Below are positions 11,340 through 22,200 of a stretch of DNA of 64,000 bases, one piece after another; position 1 is the stretch's first letter, and every line of letters begins with the position of its first letter. Position numbers and translations under genes: made by a program. Location of the stretch: the NCBI GenBank assembly GCA_036362985.1, contig JAYGXS010000004.1, positions 31,646,087 through 31,710,086 on the forward strand, given 5' to 3'. The notes beneath the pieces are model-generated. The model saw nothing but the letters and a program-made list of their open reading frames with translations. It ran no database searches and was not told the DNA's origin. This DNA comes from Ligula intestinalis (lineage: Eukaryota > Platyhelminthes > Cestoda > Diphyllobothriidea > Diphyllobothriidae).

Positions 11340-12400
11340 AGTAAATTACCCATCTCAGCAAATGCCAACCGCAATTCTACAATGCGTTTTCAATTCGAAT
11401 AAATTTTTCAAGCATAACGATTGTAGCCTCGATTATCGTGCAGACTAATCCCAAGATATTTCGGTCAGACCAGGATGCCGGCTCGTGAACGAGGTTCTTT
11501 CTGACCGCCTGCAAAAAGCATAGTTTGTTAAATAAATGGTTTTTGAGGAAACACGCGCAAAGGTACTATTTGTTGTGCTTGTTCGGTAGGAAATTACGTA
11601 TTCTTTAAAATTAATGTTCGAAGAAGGGTATGTTTAAGGTTCAAAAAATTTCAAATAAATTTTTGAAGACTGTCATGTGTTTCTTTGTAATACGTCATAA
11701 TCCTCAATCTTTTAAGTTTCCTACAACGTATAAATCAGGATCCCCAGTCACTGAAAAATTTAGTAAGTATTGAGCAAAGTCTTCCTCATACCGCAACGAA
11801 CTATGTGCTTTTACGCAGATATATTGAATACAGCATAAACGTTTGGAACCTTGATTGCGAATGTAACGGTGGGTCGAATTAAAATTACTCGACGATTTAG
11901 AAAGTTTTCTAAAACCGAAATATGTTCTTTGTTTAAGCATAACGTTTGAAAAAGGTGTACAATAAAAAACATTTTTGGAAAAGTTTCCTACAAAATATAA
12001 TACCATTTATAAGGGCATCGAACATCTATGAGACGAATGCATACTGCCTAAGTGCTTTTTGCAGACGATCAGAAAGAGGCTCGTTCCAGCGCTGGCATCG
12101 TGGTGTGACTGAAATATCTTGAGATTAAGGTGTATTGTGGGCGTTAGCGCCACTGTTGAACCCCGTGATCGTTGACTCACCGCGCCCCACTGCTGTTTCC
12201 GGCTCAAGCCAGACGCAAAATGACGCGTGAACGAATGCACGCACCGCGGCTCCCTTATTCTGGCCTCAACCAACGGTGGCGTGACCTTAATCCCTCTGTA
12301 CAGACCTCACGACCGTGGCTACGGCTAGCCATCACTCCGGACCTCGCCCGCCTGGCGGATAGACGTGCGCTCCGGTAGTCAAGTCTTCGTCGTAACTATT
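11340..12400. other. Non-coding, no recognised element
   Basis: Several short overlapping ORFs on both strands share no family motif. Confidence 0.35.
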
Positions 12401-12404
12401 CTCC

Positions 12405-12540
12405 TTCCCATCTGTACAGAATACGCTATTCCTAATAGTTTGAATTTCCCTAGACTTCTCCCTCTAATCACCTAAAGTAACCCTGGGCCTGGAAGATCGT
12501 AGCTGTTAGGGTTAACCTTCTTAGTCTTAACAGATGCGAT
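12405..12540 (+). repeat. Dispersed repeat, copy 2 (relative at 9975)
   Basis: Collinear match to 9975-10100 with scattered substitutions and small gaps. Confidence 0.6.
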
Positions 12541-13860
12541 AGGTGTATATGACAATAAATACCACAATTATACTTAATTTGTTTGCTCGAATTTAAAACG
12601 CATTTTAGAATTTCGGTTCACATTTCATGAGATAGGTAGCCGACCATAGGAGTACCAGAAGGAAATAATCGCGGTGTTCCCTTAGTGACATTATTGTCTG
12701 CGAGCAGCTGTAGCTACACCAATATGGAATATTTGATTAGGCAGGCGCTCATCATCCAAACAAAACGAGTGGCCACTGACGCAGCTGCTTCACTAGGACG
12801 CCTAGCTGCCGACCATATAGACTGCGAGTAGTCGTACAGTTGCAGAAGGGCTTTGAGTCACACGCCGGTATTTCATAATACGCAAGAATTGACCCTTGAG
12901 ACTCCTTATTCGAACTTACATGCATCCGGCCCATTGCCTGTTTTATGAGTGAATACTCCTTTGTCTGAACATGTAGTAGTATTAGTATTCGGTTTATTTT
13001 CGCAGACGTCAGATAGCCCAAAAACCAGAGCTGGATCACATTTCTTCGATAAGATTTCTCGATAAATTTGTGAATTCCCTTATTCCACTAGATAGTTTAA
13101 AGCGAAAAGTATTGACCTACGTCCTTCATCTTTCCCCTGCTATGCACATATATGTTTCGGTGACTCAACCTGTAGTAACATACTTTTGGTCAAAATACAT
13201 CCTCTCACAGCTCCTCATCAGCACACGCACGCACTTATCCGGCTCACATCGCCCTCCACAGGTACGGAAGAGACGCTTCTCAAATAAATGGGGAACGTGC
13301 CCTTTGCCTCCTACCCGTGTGGTCACTATGGCACTCCAACACACGTAAGCTTCGAGCAGCCCATCAACATTTTGTGAAAATTCGTCGCAGTGTGTGGGAA
13401 ACAAGCTCGTGTGTGGTACGTGTAGAAGGGCTGTTTAGCTCTGTCAGACATGGTGCCCAACCTCCGCGTCAGTTGTTAGATCGGCTCGAATAATCCACTG
13501 GCGTCTGTGAGAGAGAATTTGGAATGAGATCGACTCTAGGGACTGCGTTCCACGGTATTTAGCATATACGACTCATTATTAACAATCTTATATGCTTGAA
13601 TCCTCCAGAATACACTAAAACCTGTGGCTTGGAAGGCCGCCAACTGATAACTTTGTCTTTCACACAGGACGGACAGTCAGACGGTAATGGTTGTTTCTTA
13701 ATGTGATCTATATCGCGCTCTCACTGGGGTTGAATCCTAACCAGCCCTCTCCCGCTTTTTGTTTGTGTAAAATCCTAGTGGAGGACCAGGCGCGTGTGAT
13801 ACGCTTCGGTGGGTTGTTTACTTTTGTAAGCCACTGCGCCTGAGCGTGCCGCCAGTCTTC
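12541..13860. other. Non-coding, no recognised element
   Basis: Nothing supported beyond ORF shadows. Confidence 0.35.
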
Positions 13861-13867
13861 CTGACGC

Positions 13868-13975
13868 TATCTTGACACCGGGCCCAGGTTGATGAGAAAG
13901 GAAGGAGCGCGATAAATGTCCGGCAAGTCTACTATCACTATGAACTAAATCGCACGCAAATCACCGGCCCTGCGT
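13868..13975 (+). repeat. SINE-like dispersed repeat, copy 1
   Basis: TTGACACCGGGCCCAGG, then about 50 nt later GTCTACTATCACTATGAACT and CGCACGCAAATCACC. Related copies at 14540, 18050 and 18200 keep the same order of blocks. Confidence 0.7.
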
Positions 13976-14539
13976 CTGCTAAGCGATGCGGCACATAGTG
14001 GACGCGTCGTCGGTGACAACGACCGAAACGAACCATAAGTAGCACCAAATCCAGCCCCTCCAACAGTAACAGCATCGTTACCACCCCCAAATGAATAAGC
14101 GCAGGCACTAGTTGTCCTTACTACCAACAGCAAGAGTTCATCCGGCGTGAAGGATGACGTTCACCGTATATTTGAATCACGCATCAGCCCAGTATGTCAC
14201 TTGTGAACCTACAGAATCGAGTTTGGGAACTAGGTTTAGTAATGCAAATATGCACACATCACTATTCTATCACTTGCTAGCATTGTCCCAGAACATTTAG
14301 TCATCATATGACTCTATTCGGACGCAAGCGCATGCACATACACGTCACCCACGTAACGTCATGTCCCTCTCCTGTAACAAACATGTGATTCACTCTGGTA
14401 TCGGCGAAAGGACGTCACATGAAAGAACGCGTATACTTCGTGTAAGTGGAAGTATGGCCTTTGATGTAGACTAGTATATTTGGTAGTGACCAAGTTGTGT
14501 GTGATATACGTAGACGATTTGAAGTCTTCTTGTCTGTGT

Positions 14540-14640
14540 CTTGACACCTGGCCCAGGCGGGTAGAGATAAAGTGCGGTGGATGCAGCGCAGGTCTACTTT
14601 CACTTTGGACTAATTCACACGCAAATCACCCGTTTGGGGG
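14540..14640 (+). repeat. SINE-like dispersed repeat, copy 2
   Basis: CTTGACACCTGGCCCAGG, then GTCTACTTTCACTTTGGACT and CACACGCAAATCACC, matching copy 1 in order and spacing. Confidence 0.7.
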
Positions 14641-14646
14641 CATGCG

Positions 14647-14865
14647 ATGGACATGGTCAGAATCGACGGCCAGTACCAACACCAGCTCGACCCGTCCACA
14701 CGCGACTGCGGCGTTTCTCTGCATGACTGTCAGCATCTGTTCGCCTGCAATTCCCGGCCAGGCACCCACCTCATCCCCGCGGACCTTTGGCTCAAGCCAG
14801 TCGAGGTCTCGGTTTTTTTCTGTCTTCCAACTACTATCATTTTGGATTCCGGCGGGGACTTCTGA
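14647..14865 (+). mobile_element. LINE C-terminal fragment (Cys-His end domain)
   Basis: An open frame with DCGVSLHDCQHLFACNSRPG and LIPADLWLKPVEV resembles the C-terminal end of LINE polyproteins in which a C-x-C-H-C cluster precedes PADLW-x3-PVEV. Too short to place in a clade. It is followed by a short (CA)n run at 14883-14899. Confidence 0.45.
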
Positions 14866-14929
14866 TCAAAGAATGAGTCACAACACACACACACACGACC
14901 GAATTGTCCTGTCGGCTAGTGTACGGTAA

Positions 14930-16005
14930 TTTATGGTAGAGAGTACCTCGTGTATGATAAGCACAGACGGACTGCTAAACATAGTCAGCTACCGCACCTG
15001 GTCTCCAGACAAGTTGTTTGACAGGTTCAGACAGTCCAATGGTGAACGTCATAGGAGGATTCATTTCCGCCGCACATCAGTGTCTTTTTCGACGACACAC
15101 GGCCACACATTCAAATTTGATGAGGCCGAAATTCCCGCAAGAGGTGACAGGGCCCCCAATTTATCAACAAGTGCAACAATTTTCCCAATCCATATTCGAC
15201 GCTGAGATTCAATTTGGCTAAAGCAAGTCGCCGCTTGGGGAACGGACAGGCCACCACCAGAGGGCCAGATGACTGGGCAATCATCACGCCTGAGTTCGCC
15301 ACGCGTGACGAAGGGTCAGCAGGTCAGAGCCAGCATGCCGTTCAACAGACCACCAACACTCAAGAAGACAATTACGGTTAATTGTCGTCGTATGTTTGCA
15401 GTAATTACCGTATCCTATAAATACAGCAAGCTCCTGTGCATGTGCTACCCTATCTACTATTGCTCTCTGACTATGTCTCTGAGGACAAATCTGCGACGGA
15501 TATAGAAACGTCAGGCGAATAAAAGTATTGTCCCAGCGATCGAGTCGTTTTCTTCTTCTCAACTGCTTCCTGGGACTCGCATGTTTACTTGTATTGGCAG
15601 TCTTTTTCGTTATAATAGAGCTAGCGCGCTCGAGTCCATTACGACACGCTTAGAGTCCTGGATTAGAAGGTTGCCTAGCTTAACTATGCTGCATCTATTC
15701 CGTGAGCCGTCCTGTGGTGGATACCGACACCTGAGACGATCGGACTAACTGACCTGAAATACCAGTGCCCAAAAGGTGGCCGCGTTGATAATGTGGCCTT
15801 GAGTGATTTTACTAATGATCAATAGCAGCAGCCATTGTAATGAAGGAAATAGAATGAACACCCTGGATTTAAAAGGGTATTTATAATTAAAGAGGAATTG
15901 ATACTTTTACAGGGTAATCACATGAGTCGGAATGCGCAACCATCGGGACAGGGATACGCGATCTGGTTTTTTTCTTCAAACTCATCTTCTTGGGAGCCCG
16001 TCGGC
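14930..16005. other. 3' flank of UBR5
   Basis: Non-coding. On the minus strand the UBR5 3' UTR should lie here. No canonical AATAAA was found close to the stop; a TATAAA-type variant lies near 15880, but I would not fix the poly(A) site. Confidence 0.4.
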
Positions 16006-16218
16006 CTAAACGAAGCCGAAACCTTTGGTCTGAATGGCCTGCAGCAGCTTTTCGCGCAGAATCTGTTTGCTGGAGTACAGCGGCAGATAGAGTCGGGAAA
16101 TGCAGGTATTGGCGGTTGGCAGGTGTTGGTCATCAGGCGGCCGAATTGTGATTGTCGGCATGGGTTGAAAGCCGTGTGCACTGGCTGGTAGAGCAGGACT
16201 CGAAGTCCAGAAGTAGAG
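16006..16218 (-). CDS. UBR5: UBR5 exon 33 (residues 3726-3795), catalytic cysteine and stop
   Basis: The exon follows CACCAG and opens [20 protein letters not shown]. It then has [20 protein letters not shown] and [20 protein letters not shown], ending FV and TAG at 16006-16008. The Cys in TANTCISRL is the HECT catalytic residue. This exon has no internal ATG in frame, so a start-based ORF search misses it. It is separated from the rest of HECT by a 2.2-kb transposon-filled intron. Confidence 0.97.
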   Translation of the reverse strand, partial: LYFWTSSPALPASAHGFQPMPTITIRPPDDQHLPTANTCISRLYLPLYSSKQILREKLLQAIQTKGFGFV

Positions 16219-19200
16219 CTGGTGGAAGGAAAAGCGAAAATTAACATTTCAGCAAAACGCCGCTCGAAATGAACGAACAGAATGAACGAAAGCACATTAG
16301 TTTTAAACGTCTTTATGAGACAATAAATTTTCGCGATCTAATAAAATAAACGCAACAATCCTCTAACCGAACCGAATTTCGTAAAACTGGCGCCAACGGC
16401 ATAAAAGTCAGAAATAAATGGTCTGGTCTCCACTCGTTCACTGTTGCATTATTAATCGATAATCGATTTAGGATCAACTGCAAAAGCTCTACATCGGAGA
16501 CTTGGAGGCAAAACAAAAGTTTAATTTCTATACTGCCATAGGGGTGCTTGAAAGTCACCCTGCTACTATTTTACTTCGATGCCTGTGAGCGTGATAGGTC
16601 ATTATTGAAGTCAAATCAAAAGTACGAGCTTGTGATAATCTTGACCAGAAATTCCTCCCAGGAGGATGCAGGAGGTAAAACGACTCCTCACTGTTAAGCT
16701 AAGTCTGCCACACTCCTACTGCCGACAGTTCCCCCGTCAATTTCGACGATGGGCACCGTGCGCTCCAGCAAGCCGCAGCAAACGTTGAAGCAAGCCGCAG
16801 CATACACAGAGGCAAGCTGGGCAAGCAACACGAAAGCGGGAGCAACGCAGAGAACTGGCACGAGAGAAAACAGGAGTTTAGGCAGACTCGCGCAGAATCT
16901 AACCACTCGCTCGCCACACCGAGGTCGACCTCACTCTCTCCCCCACCGCATAGTGACCGCCTAGCTTTTCGGGCACCTGAGGTGGGGCCTGAGACCCTGT
17001 GGGAGCGCGAACGCAGTAACCAACAGGGAATCAGAAGTGAGAGAAAGTGCCAGCGCCCTCCAGGCCGCAGGGACCGTAGTTGGCTGAGGACTGGCGTTGC
17101 ATGTTCATACAGACCATTGGATCTCAGAAGGGTGAGAGCAGCCCTGCATGAAGCCTGGGCCAACACCCTCCTGAGAGGGGTAACCAGTCAGTCAACGACT
17201 AAAAGGCACTACCCATGCTCCGTTGCCGGTCGGGGTCCATGGGCGAGGCTTGAGGTCTCCTGCTGCACTGCTACCATGACCATCATAAGCTCTGTGTGTG
17301 TTGTATTCCACAAGCAAACGCAGACAGACCTCAACTTTCAACCGGCGAAACGCATACTTCTACGAGACCAAGTCAAAATCCTAGGGCACGTCGTTTCCGC
17401 ATCTAGGAGCGAGATCGATTAGGATAAGGTCAAAGAAGTCCGCAAGTTGCCAGCGCCAAGCAATGTGAGCGAGGTCGGAAGTTTCTCTGGCCTTAGTTCC
17501 TACTATAGGGAGCTTACTAATGATTATACCTATACAGGGTGTCCACGAAGTCTGGGTACATAGGGGATAAATACATACCTTTAGAACAAAACAATTTTAT
17601 TGAATTATAATGTTAATAAATTTTTATTTTCAATATGATTTCCATTATTTGCAATGCATAATTCGATGCGCCTTGCTAAATTCTGGTGAACTCGATTGAA
17701 TAGGTGTACATTGCCGTCGAATTCAGCACATTGACGTCAGTATTCACGGTCCAATCAGACACGACGGAAAATCGATAATTATTGACGCGTTGTCAAGCCA
17801 CGGCGTGGGACTTTGCTCTGCAGCTGTGCTGAGAGCCTAAGCGTTGTCGACTAATCATGGGACTCTGCCGTCCCAACAAAAAATAAAATATTAAAATTCC
17901 TATATACTCAGACTTTGTAGACACCCTGTATAGCCACACCCATAAAAAAGGTCACCCGAAAGGGAGTGAGAATAAAGTAAATCTCGCGCGTTTTTATGGC
18001 TGCATTGGAAGAGCGGCCTTGAGCCCAAACCCCCTTGTTCTCCCCGACTCTGTCTTGACACTAGGTGGGTGAGGGTAGGTAGTGTGGTAGCTCCAGTGGA
18101 AAAGCCTACTATCACTGAAAACTAAATCACGGGCGGTGTTCTGGCCTGCATTGGAGAAAGCGGCCAACGCCCCAGCCCCCGTAAGTCTCGGTCTCTTGAC
18201 TGTCATGACACGAGACCAGACAAGCAGGCGAAGGTAAAGAATGCGGTAGAGGGTGCGCGCAACGGCCGCATTCACTTAAAACGAATCTCAATTGCCAGTC
18301 ACCTCTCTTCTGCATCAACCTGTTTGGAGCCGATGATGGACATCATCGAAATCGATGGAAAAACTATCATTCAGCCGTAAGAGGTGAGCAAAATCACACC
18401 AAACACTCACCAGGTCCTGACGTTGCCGGGCGTCCATGCTTCTGACGACGTTCCAGAACCAACGCTTTAATCTGGCAGCACGATCTGCTGCATTATTCTC
18501 CGTCACACCACTCCCGCCCGCAGCGCCTTCGGAAAGGGCAATGAAGGCGGAGGCTCCGCTCTCGTCTAGGAAGGTTGTGTAACCCACAAGGGTGTCCACA
18601 TTGATGTCAGATACCCCGTTCAACAGGAGGCGGAGATCTTCGGAGGTGAGGCCATCCAGAGCATTGTTCGGCAGGACGTCGAAGACACCCAAACGAATGT
18701 GCTACAGGGGGGTAGAGATTCAGAATGCGTAGTTTTTTTTTACTTAACGCTAAACTTGACTGTGTGAATCAACTTCAGTAAAAAAAACGGCAAAATGTTC
18801 AATGGAAAATACCTCCAGAGGTTCGTGGATGACCTCACGCATCTTGAACTCCGCGTAGCGCTTAACGAACTCGTAGATGTTGCTTGAGTTCACGTCGATC
18901 TTATCGCCACCGGGTACGAGAGGGTGCTGAGCAGATGGACTTCTGACACTACCACCCTCCTCCGGCGCTGCCAGTAGCGCAAAAGTCAAATTGTAGTCGA
19001 GAATGGAGTCTGAGGTCTGTGTGGGAGAGAAAAAGAGGGAAAAATTAGAGCTTGTAGGCAAGAGGTACTAACAGCAAAAAGATGATCGCAGGCGACGTAA
19101 CAGAGCAATGTACACCCTCGGGACGTGCGGGCGTAGTGTAGAGGAGGAGTTGGCGTAGACCCTCATAGACGGTGGAGTCGAAGAAGGCGAAGTCATGCCA

Positions 19201-22200
19201 GCAGAGCGGCCGACCAAGAATGTACTTCAGGACGTGGCGGTTGAACCGCAGGGGACAGGTCTCGTTGGTGAGGAGACAAAGGCCAATTACGCGTCCAATG
19301 CACCTACAGCAAAATGTGTTGGCAGTTTATACCGGTAGATGCCGGCAGATGATTGGGACAAACAGTAGGATCACATGACAACCAAAATGGGGACAATAGG
19401 GGGAGGGGCGGAGAACACACCTGTAGATTGTATACCGGCATTGGAGGGACGCGGAGTCAGTGGAGGGAGACTGGCTGACGGCCCGAGGAGAGTAGAAGCC
19501 GCCTAGACCAGGTTGCCAGAAGAGAGGAGCTCTCTCCGGCCTCGACGCGACGATTGCTGCCTCCTCATCTTCCGACTGATTCAGACTGGCCGACTGCGAG
19601 GTCGTCGCAGCTTTGTCTCTATAGAAAGGTTACGGGATAGGGATCCGAGTTAAGCTCCATCAAATGACAGGAGAAGAGCAAAGAAGACTAACTTAGTGCG
19701 TAAAAGGAAACTACCTGTTGGAGCTCGTCGTGACTGTCGTCTTTGGCTGAGAAGAAGAGGCCGGGTAGCTGACCTCCATCGGTTCTGGGTGGCTCGAATC
19801 GGCACCATGGACGGACAAGGGCCGGGGGGGAAGCGAAGTGAAGAAGTCAGGCCGATTAGTTAGGCTACTCCGCTCGGCACCTGATGTGGAAAGTGTGATT
19901 GTGGCTGTTGAAATCACTGAGAATGGGGCGGAACTGTGGTTATCAGCACCAGCACTACCGGCCGAGGAGGAGGTAGCGCCCCGAAGACCCGCGGAGGCTT
20001 AAATTGCAAAGTGAATTGAGGGTGCGACATATAAACCATAATGTGGGCAGACCAAACAGCAAGGAGAAGAGAAGTAGAGGTGATTGCTGAGACAAAGACT
20101 TTAATTGCTAGCCGTTTCGAATCTCCGCTCGAACACATCATCAGAAGCAGGCTATCTCTGCCCGATAGAGAATTTGAAACTGCAGGCGAATAAAGTTCTC
20201 ATCTGAGCGATCGTATCTACTTCTTCTCAATAACTTCTTGGGACTCGCAATGTTTGCTTTTATTGGCAAACAGCCAAGTGCTCACACTAAAAATGCACAG
20301 GCAAACCGCTAATCCGCAGCTAATTATCTAGCGCAAAGCCAGAAGGCCAATGACGGCCGCAGATTGCTATGCTTAGCCCCCAAACAGGATAGGGTTCGGA
20401 CGATTTATTAAACAAATTCAGAGAATTCAGTAGACCGCGATTATGATTCGTGATTTGTAACAGGGGGAACATTCAAAATAGTACACCGAATTCGGGCTTC
20501 TACCACAGCGCGGAAAAATCTTTCTGACTAAGATTACGGAGTGGCATATAGTTATGAAACCGTTACTTCAGTTTCTAAACTACTACAGCTGATATACAGA
20601 ACATCCATCGGACCGGTGTTAGTACATACTTGCGAAATATGGCTTGCCAGAAAGGCAGACACCCTATCGCTCGAAGTCTTTGACCGCTGGTGTCTTCGAT
20701 GCCTCTTAAGAGTCTTCTGGCAGGATCAACTATCCAATGTTGAGCTATATCACAGATGTTCCAAACTATCAGGTCTAGCATCATCGATTGCAATGGCTTG
20801 CCTATGTCCTGTGTAAGCTAATGACAGGCTTCTGTAGATTGGCCGTGAATCCCTCACGCAGTGCAAACTGGAGATACCGACATGGCGGTCAAGTGAAGAC
20901 GTGGCTTAACACTGGCGAGTCGGACGTCGAACGTATGGGCCTCGTAACCGCTTACGGCTTGCGGCACTAAAACAAATACTTGGTTAACATTTGCGAGGAG
21001 CTCGCTTCCGATCGCCGATCGCCACTATTTGTGACATCCCTGAAGCTGATTCATCCAACAACAGGAGCTAATCAGATCAAATACAAGTAAGTAATAAGTT
21101 CTGAGTGGCATATAGTTATTAAACCGTTAATCCTATTTTTAAACCACTACTGCTGTTATTTAAGACTTCAAGACTATTATTTTCAATTGTAGCCATGTTT
21201 GTAATATGGAGTAAGTGACGTTAGTGATTTTTATTACTGAATAGGGAAGTATAACTGTTAGCAGACAAATTCTGGGTGAACTTTAAGGAGGTAGGGGTCT
21301 AGGGATGGAGTTGTAGAAGGCGCCACAAGACAGCATTTGCTAATTGAGAGTAGGACGCATGGACACCGTCGATAAAGGTGTATATTATGTGGGAACCACA
21401 AAAGACGCGGCTTCGTCGTGTTCCCACCCGCCCTCGCGGCGGCAAAGGTCTGCTAAACCAACCTCCCTCTGGTGGATCTATCTCCCCTCCTCTCCATCTC
21501 TGTTTTTCATGACGGAGCAGACCCTCCAGACCACACTGCTCCGACTCCTCCTCCTCGCCTCCGGGATTGAGGCCAATCCGGCGGGACTCCTGATCCAACA
21601 AGGGCTAATAGCCAGCCAGCCATGTATATTATGTTGGATCGCCATACATTCCAGGTAACATGATGTCTTGCGTGTTCTACGAATGGCGTGGGTGGTTCCC
21701 CAACAGATATTTGAGGCTGCTACTGGACAAGTCAGCCATATCGAGCGGTTAAGACATGAGTGGTAGTGATAAAACGGTCAGACCGATAGCAAGAACCTTA
21801 AATTGGTGTCCGCAGAGGCTTTTTAACGCGTCGTAACGCCGTCCCTTCTTCCACTCTCCCCTACCTTACCAAAAATAATCGAGTTTTAGAAAAATTTCCC
21901 TTACTTTGAGACAAGGCAAGGTAGAGAAGAAGCTTCTCAGATTGCGAGAGCACTTACTTTCGGCAGTCGAGGGCGGCTGCAGAATGGAGGAGAGGTCCGG
22001 TAACACACGCTCGGAGAGAACCACCTCAGAGAAGGCGGTAATGAAGGAACGAGCTACACCCGAGCCCTCGCCCGGCTCGTCACGGAAGGTCACCTTGATG
22101 CGATGGCAGGCCAGGACAGGACCGACGGCGCCGACCTTCTGCAGAGTATTTCCGAGGTTGTTCAGGGCTGCGGAGCTGGTGCTGCTACTGAGGATGGACA

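Noticed and set aside
15918..16295. 125-codon minus-strand ORF and a 97-codon plus-strand ORF
   Set aside because: Both are shadows of the last UBR5 exon read in the wrong frame or strand.
16699..17422. GC-rich ORFs on both strands upstream of the gypsy fragment
   Set aside because: Only the part from about 17270 on has gypsy RT motifs; the rest has none and both strands are open by composition.
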